Source of the DNA: Chitinophagales bacterium
GTDB lineage: Bacteria; Bacteroidota; Bacteroidia; Chitinophagales; JADIYW01
Assembly: GCA_020848315.1 (NCBI GenBank)
Contig: JADLAH010000306.1
Coordinates: 1-7,906, forward strand
Length of the DNA stretch: 7,906 nt
Direction of reading: 5' to 3'
Of this stretch, positions 4,798-7,906 are shown in pieces (position 1 is the stretch's first letter; the number at the start of each line of letters is the position of its first letter). The notes under the pieces are model-generated. The model was not told the origin of the DNA. It saw only the letters and a list, made by a program, of their open reading frames with translations, and searched no databases. The position numbers were made by a program, and so were the translations under genes.

Positions 4798-5859
4798 TCA
4801 TTTAATCTTCAAAGGTCCTGCACCCACCGCATCCATCAGGATTTTTCCGTTCTCACAATAGGGGCGCAATTCCGTTTCAATAAACTGTTCCACTGTCGCC
4901 TTGTCCGCTTCCGGATACAACAAGTGTACGTTCGGTCCGGCATCCAATGTGAAATACAAAGGTACACCTTTTTCGGTACGGTAGTTTCTTATTAAATTAA
5001 TAATTTTCAGTGTATTAGGCAGCATCAGCATGTAGGATGGTGTGGAACACATCATCAGCGCGTGGAGGGTGAGGGCTTCCAGTTCCACGATTTCGCCGAA
5101 TTTTTCGAGGTCGCCAGCCTGCATGGCGGCGAGCAGTGCGGTCAGGTTGTCCGTGGCTTGTTGGTAGCGGCTTTCCGCGAAAGGATTGCCTTCCATCAGC
5201 GCGTGTCCGGCCCGGCTGGAAACGGATTTCTCATCGCTGGACACAATCAGGATGGCATCCTGAAAGGTTTTAAAGACCGGATGCACCGCTTCAAAAGCCG
5301 GTACGGCGTGTTCGTTTGACGACATGGACACTGTTGCGTGTTTGCCCCAGACCGCCAGATACGGATACACCGAACGGCAGGCTGAGCCCGAGCCGAGGCG
5401 GGCAATGGTACTGGCTTTTTCCAGGAATTCAGATGGACGAAGACCGCCCATCACCGTGTTTTCGATATCTGTGAGGCACAATGCGAGAGCCGCCATCGAG
5501 GAGGCGGAACTGGCAATGCCGGTAGAATGCGGGAAGGTATTGCTGCTGCTGATTTCCAGCTCAAAGTAAGGCAGAAACGGAAACTGCGGCACGATACTTT
5601 CCAAAAACTGCCGGATTTTGGCGGCAAAGGCCGGTTTTTCCGCACCTTCAAACAGGAAAGAAAGGCTGATATTGCCATCCGGAGCCTCTTTTGCGGTATA
5701 TCTGACGGACGTTTCGGTACAGGCGCTGCTCAGTGTGAAGCTGACGGATGCATTGCGTGGCAGCTGCACGCCGTATTTGCCCCAGTATTTTACGAGCGCG
5801 ATATTGGAGGGTGCTTTCCAGGCTACTTCGCCCTGTATGTGTTTAAACGGTTGATTCAT
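4798..5859 (-). CDS. mvaD: Diphosphomevalonate decarboxylase
   Basis: This 353-residue cytosolic GHMP-fold enzyme converts diphosphomevalonate plus ATP to isopentenyl diphosphate, CO2, ADP and phosphate. Diagnostic segments are APSNIALVKYWGKYG (16-30), the nucleotide loop SNTFPHSTGIASSASSMAA (106-124), ARLGSGSACRSVYPYLAVWG (153-172) with R162, and TLDAGPNVHLL (304-314), where D306 corresponds to the catalytic aspartate of the yeast enzyme. The terminal AVGAGPLKI is also typical. The usual Gly-Gly after SACRS is replaced by Pro-Tyr here. I chose ATG 5859. An upstream in-frame ATG at 5949 would add 30 non-homologous residues and place the start inside the terminator stem. It is first in a two-gene operon with mevalonate kinase. 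The window has no phosphomevalonate kinase. Confidence 0.93.
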   Translation of the reverse strand: MNQPFKHIQGEVAWKAPSNIALVKYWGKYGVQLPRNASVSFTLSSACTETSVRYTAKEAPDGNISLSFLFEGAEKPAFAAKIRQFLESIVPQFPFLPYFELEISSSNTFPHSTGIASSASSMAALALCLTDIENTVMGGLRPSEFLEKASTIARLGSGSACRSVYPYLAVWGKHATVSMSSNEHAVPAFEAVHPVFKTFQDAILIVSSDEKSVSSRAGHALMEGNPFAESRYQQATDNLTALLAAMQAGDLEKFGEIVELEALTLHALMMCSTPSYMLMLPNTLKIINLIRNYRTEKGVPLYFTLDAGPNVHLLYPEADKATVEQFIETELRPYCENGKILMDAVGAGPLKIK

Positions 5860-5864
5860 TACTG

Positions 5865-5880
5865 CAAAAATACAAACGTA
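5865..5880 (-). promoter_or_regulatory. Candidate mvaD promoter elements
   Basis: On the - strand two abutting matches to TAnnTTTG precede mvaD: TACGTTTG (5880-5873) and TATTTTTG (5872-5865). Use of the first would start transcription about 8 bases before the ATG; use of the second would give an almost leaderless transcript. A TTTTG lies 17 bases upstream of the second, slightly too close. Because a terminator blocks the preceding gene, some promoter must lie in this 60-base gap. Confidence 0.4.
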
Positions 5881-5918
5881 AAACGGAAACAAAAGTTTAT
5901 TTATGTATAAATATGTGA

Positions 5919-5967
5919 CATAAAAAAGGATAGGGCTTGCCTTCGGCAAGCCCTATCCTTTTTTATG
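5919..5967 (-). terminator. Strong bidirectional intrinsic terminator
   Basis: Bases 5919-5941 are a perfect reverse complement of 5945-5967, a 23-bp stem with a 3-base loop (TTC). The GC-rich upper stem, GGATAGGGCTTGCC and its partner, is flanked by a run of A on one side and T on the other, so it can terminate on either strand. It lies 12 bases after the stop of the beta-barrel protein gene (5980) and insulates mvaD from it. Confidence 0.92.
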
Positions 5968-5979
5968 CGGAGGAATGAA

Positions 5980-6747
5980 TTACAGTCCGTTGATGGAAAT
6001 CCCGAAGGCCATCGTATTCATCTTTGGTCCTTTGTTGTTGGCAAAGGTATTGGAGATATTATAGTAATAGAATAAATTCACCATACCGTAGCCGCCGCGG
6101 ATATAGGCACCGTAGCGGATTTTGCTCATGTTGCCGATTTTCATGTCTTTGAAAGTTACGTTTTCACCGCTGTTGTCCAGCGATTCGCCTTTGTATTTCC
6201 ATTTGCTGCCCACGAGGAAGCCCAGTTTGAAGCCGGCTGCCAGTTTCCAGGACATACCTGTTTTTTTGTTTGGTTTGGAACGATATCTGAATTCCAGCGG
6301 AATGTCGATATAGGTCATATTCATCTTCGATTTCTTGGAAGAAATGGAATCGCCGAGTGGTACAAAACGCGTTAAACTATCGCCGCGCCAGGTCATTTTA
6401 TACGATTTGAAATAGTAGTTTTCGGAACCCACACCGATACCCGGCGCTATACTGAAATGACGGTAGTTGGTTTTTTTGCCTAACAAAACATCATACATAA
6501 AATATACGTTGATTCCGCGGGAAAAAGCGCTTACCTTGAAGTCGTTCGGCACGGTTACGCCGTTGTCTTTTTTAATGAGCGCGTTCATCAGGCTCAGTTC
6601 CACCACCAAACGATCCTTGGCGGTATTGACTTTCTTTTTTACTTCCGGAGAAATCCCTTTGGGGCCGGCATACAAGGTGGAATCTTCCGCAAAAGCCGCA
6701 GAGAAGGCACACACTAAAAGGAATAAACTGATTCCGATTTTACGCAT
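5980..6747 (-). CDS. Secreted outer-membrane beta-barrel protein, function unknown
   Basis: This 255-residue protein starts with a clear Sec signal peptide: MRK, a hydrophobic core, then FSAAFA with probable cleavage before EDS at about residue 21. The mature part is a series of alternating amphipathic strands rich in Tyr, Phe, Gly and Lys (for example INVYFMYDVLL, FSIAPGIGVGSENYYF, MTYIDIPLEFRYRS, SWKLAAGFKLGFLVGSKW, KIRYGAYIRGGYGMVNLFYYY) and ends in a short last strand. This is the pattern of the PorT/OMP_b-brl family of Bacteroidota outer-membrane barrels of roughly 8-10 strands. The motif of a barrel strand followed by YIDIPLEFRY is typical of that family. No enzyme motif is seen and the ligand is unknown. 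It is monocistronic, with its own promoter and the terminator at 5919-5967. Confidence 0.75.
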   Translation of the reverse strand: MRKIGISLFLLVCAFSAAFAEDSTLYAGPKGISPEVKKKVNTAKDRLVVELSLMNALIKKDNGVTVPNDFKVSAFSRGINVYFMYDVLLGKKTNYRHFSIAPGIGVGSENYYFKSYKMTWRGDSLTRFVPLGDSISSKKSKMNMTYIDIPLEFRYRSKPNKKTGMSWKLAAGFKLGFLVGSKWKYKGESLDNSGENVTFKDMKIGNMSKIRYGAYIRGGYGMVNLFYYYNISNTFANNKGPKMNTMAFGISINGL

Positions 6748-6776
6748 AAAGTTGGTTTCTGATATAAGAATAAGTG

Positions 6777-6810
6777 CAAAAATAAGATTATTATCCTTTG
6801 CAAGTACAAA
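6777..6810 (-). promoter_or_regulatory. Promoter of the beta-barrel protein gene
   Basis: On the - strand TTTG (6810-6807) is followed after 22 bases by TATTTTTG (6784-6777), matching the Bacteroidota consensus with slightly long spacing. Transcription would start near 6770, about 23 bases before the ATG at 6747. Confidence 0.5.
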
Positions 6811-6859
6811 TTAACCTTTATTAATTAAAAAGCAGTGGAAAGCAGCATGGCTAGCGGAA

Positions 6860-7906
6860 CTAAAACAATATCGGCAAATCGTAATAACGGTTGAAGATAT
6901 TGGTCGCGAAACTGATCATAAAGGAATTGCTCTTCAGCGAGGTGGCGCCTTCCACTTTGGAGGTATATTTTCTGAATTGCACCTTGCCTTCTATCACCAT
7001 ATTGATTTTCGGATTCACGATAAATCCGGCGCGGATATCGTGGTCGTAGACATTGTAGGCAAATCCGTTCTGGATTTTTACGTTGTTCTGTGTCGTTGCC
7101 GTAGTGGCGATATCCAGGATATTGTTGCCGTAGTTCTGGTTCAGCGCAGTATCTGTCGCGGTTTGCACGAACGAGAACTTATACGAAGTATAAAAACGCT
7201 TGTACTGATAATTTGCCATCACAAGCAATTCATTAAAGTTGGCGCCCATCGGATGGCCCAGCGACTGGTTGTAGTGCGCGTAGCCGATGGCGCTGTCTTC
7301 GCCCTGATAGGTATACGGTCGCACGCTGTTGTATTCCATCTGAAAATTCAGGTTCTTCACGCCGCCTACATCAAAATATTTGGCGCCGGCCTGCCAGCCG
7401 ATGCGACGGTCAGACGTGTTTTTCTTGCCCCATTTATTCACCATAAATTGACCGTAGAAAGTGATGTATTTCGGCGCGGTCACTTTGATATTGGCACCAT
7501 ACACCATGGTTGTGTTCTCATCCAGTTTTTTCTGGAAACCTCGCACGCCCAACACCGGATTCAGGAAGTTGTAGTTGAAATAGTTATTGCCTCTTTCTGT
7601 GGTTCTGCGCCAGGTGATGCCTTCAAAAACGCCCAGTTGCAGCCATTTCGCGGCATCCACACTCAGGTAGTTGAAAGTGGCGAGTTTACGCGGATAACCC
7701 TGACCAAAGTCGTTGAAGTTTTTCAGGTTGTCGATCAGTTCCGCAAAAATATTGACATACTTGATGCGCCAAACATTGGTGGTAAACTGCAGATACGGAT
7801 AGGTGTATGAGTTGTCCGACAAAAACAGCGAGCGGTAACCATCGCCGATGAAGTGCTTGCCATTACCAATCTGCATCGCGAATTGTTTCACCGGGGCATA
7901 GGATAC
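6860..7906 (-). CDS. RemB/Wzi-like outer-membrane protein (N-terminus outside window)
   Basis: The frame is open from the right edge to TAG at 6860, giving 348 residues of a larger protein. A GTG at 7891 is only an internal valine, because the frame continues upstream (VSYAP). The segment QIGNGKHFIGDGYRSLFLSD followed by SYTYPYLQ resembles the region of RemB gliding-motility proteins and Wzi capsule-anchoring barrels, where a Gly-rich loop precedes R-S-L-x-L-S. The rest is a run of beta strands with aromatic girdles (YITFYGQFMVNKW, LLVMANYQYKRFYTSYKFSF, INMVIEGKVQFRKYTS) ending in YYDLPILF, with the terminal Phe favoured by outer-membrane barrels. It is probably an outer-membrane protein for surface polysaccharide or motility. 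RemB versus Wzi-like cannot be decided without the missing part. No terminator is seen after the stop. Confidence 0.6.
   Translation of the reverse strand, partial: VSYAPVKQFAMQIGNGKHFIGDGYRSLFLSDNSYTYPYLQFTTNVWRIKYVNIFAELIDNLKNFNDFGQGYPRKLATFNYLSVDAAKWLQLGVFEGITWRRTTERGNNYFNYNFLNPVLGVRGFQKKLDENTTMVYGANIKVTAPKYITFYGQFMVNKWGKKNTSDRRIGWQAGAKYFDVGGVKNLNFQMEYNSVRPYTYQGEDSAIGYAHYNQSLGHPMGANFNELLVMANYQYKRFYTSYKFSFVQTATDTALNQNYGNNILDIATTATTQNNVKIQNGFAYNVYDHDIRAGFIVNPKINMVIEGKVQFRKYTSKVEGATSLKSNSFMISFATNIFNRYYDLPILF

Noticed and set aside
4561..4995. A 144-codon + strand reading frame across the mvaD/mevalonate kinase junction
   Set aside because: It is antisense to two well-supported genes and shows no recognisable domain.
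5860..5949. Longer mvaD start adding 30 residues
   Set aside because: The added residues are hydrophobic and unlike the family N-terminus, and the start codon would lie inside the terminator stem.
6977..7810. A 277-codon + strand reading frame opposite the RemB/Wzi-like gene
   Set aside because: It is the antisense shadow of a clear beta-barrel coding sequence; its product has the compositional bias of such shadows (His, Val, Ile) and no family features.
7889..7891. GTG as the start of the right-edge gene
   Set aside because: The frame stays open to the edge of the window and no signal peptide follows the GTG, although an outer-membrane protein needs one.

Overview
The window looks like a stretch of a Bacteroidota chromosome. 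Several upstream regions carry the TAnnTTTG-type -7 element used by the primary sigma factor of this phylum, some with a TTG/TTTG element about 19-22 bases further upstream, and strong Shine-Dalgarno sequences are not obvious. The two outer-membrane beta-barrel proteins, one RemB/Wzi-like, fit the same phylum. I cannot place it to genus.

Left part (1-2575): the tail of a HAD-type hydrolase gene is followed by an AT-rich accessory segment that carries a complete type II restriction-modification system. An Eco47II-family endonuclease (predicted GGNCC cutter, + strand) and a 5-methylcytosine methyltransferase with a fused N-terminal MerR/excisionase-like helix-turn-helix (- strand) are arranged tail to tail, and their coding ends overlap by 25 bases. 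The segment appears to sit inside a destroyed gene. A short start-plus-hydrophobic-leader stub lies on its left (137-163). On its right (2471-2569) is the last 32 codons of a DUF4440/SnoaL-like protein. The middle of that gene is missing, so the event was a replacement or an insertion with deletion rather than a clean insertion. The DUF4440 stop lies only 6 bases before nhaA, so the two were probably co-transcribed. The right end of the inserted segment carries a good promoter pointing at nhaA, which may have rescued its expression.

Middle (2576-5859): nhaA encodes a full-length Na+/H+ antiporter. It converges on a two-gene operon for the mevalonate route to isoprenoids, read on the - strand in the order mvaD (diphosphomevalonate decarboxylase) then mevalonate kinase.

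Right part (5860-7906): a perfect 23-bp-stem terminator separates mvaD from a secreted outer-membrane beta-barrel protein gene with its own promoter. Upstream of that, running off the window, is a larger RemB/Wzi-like outer-membrane protein gene. All of these read on the - strand.

The region of most interest is the R-M cassette: its split host gene, the convergent overlap, the possible autoregulatory operator at the methyltransferase start, and the outward promoter.
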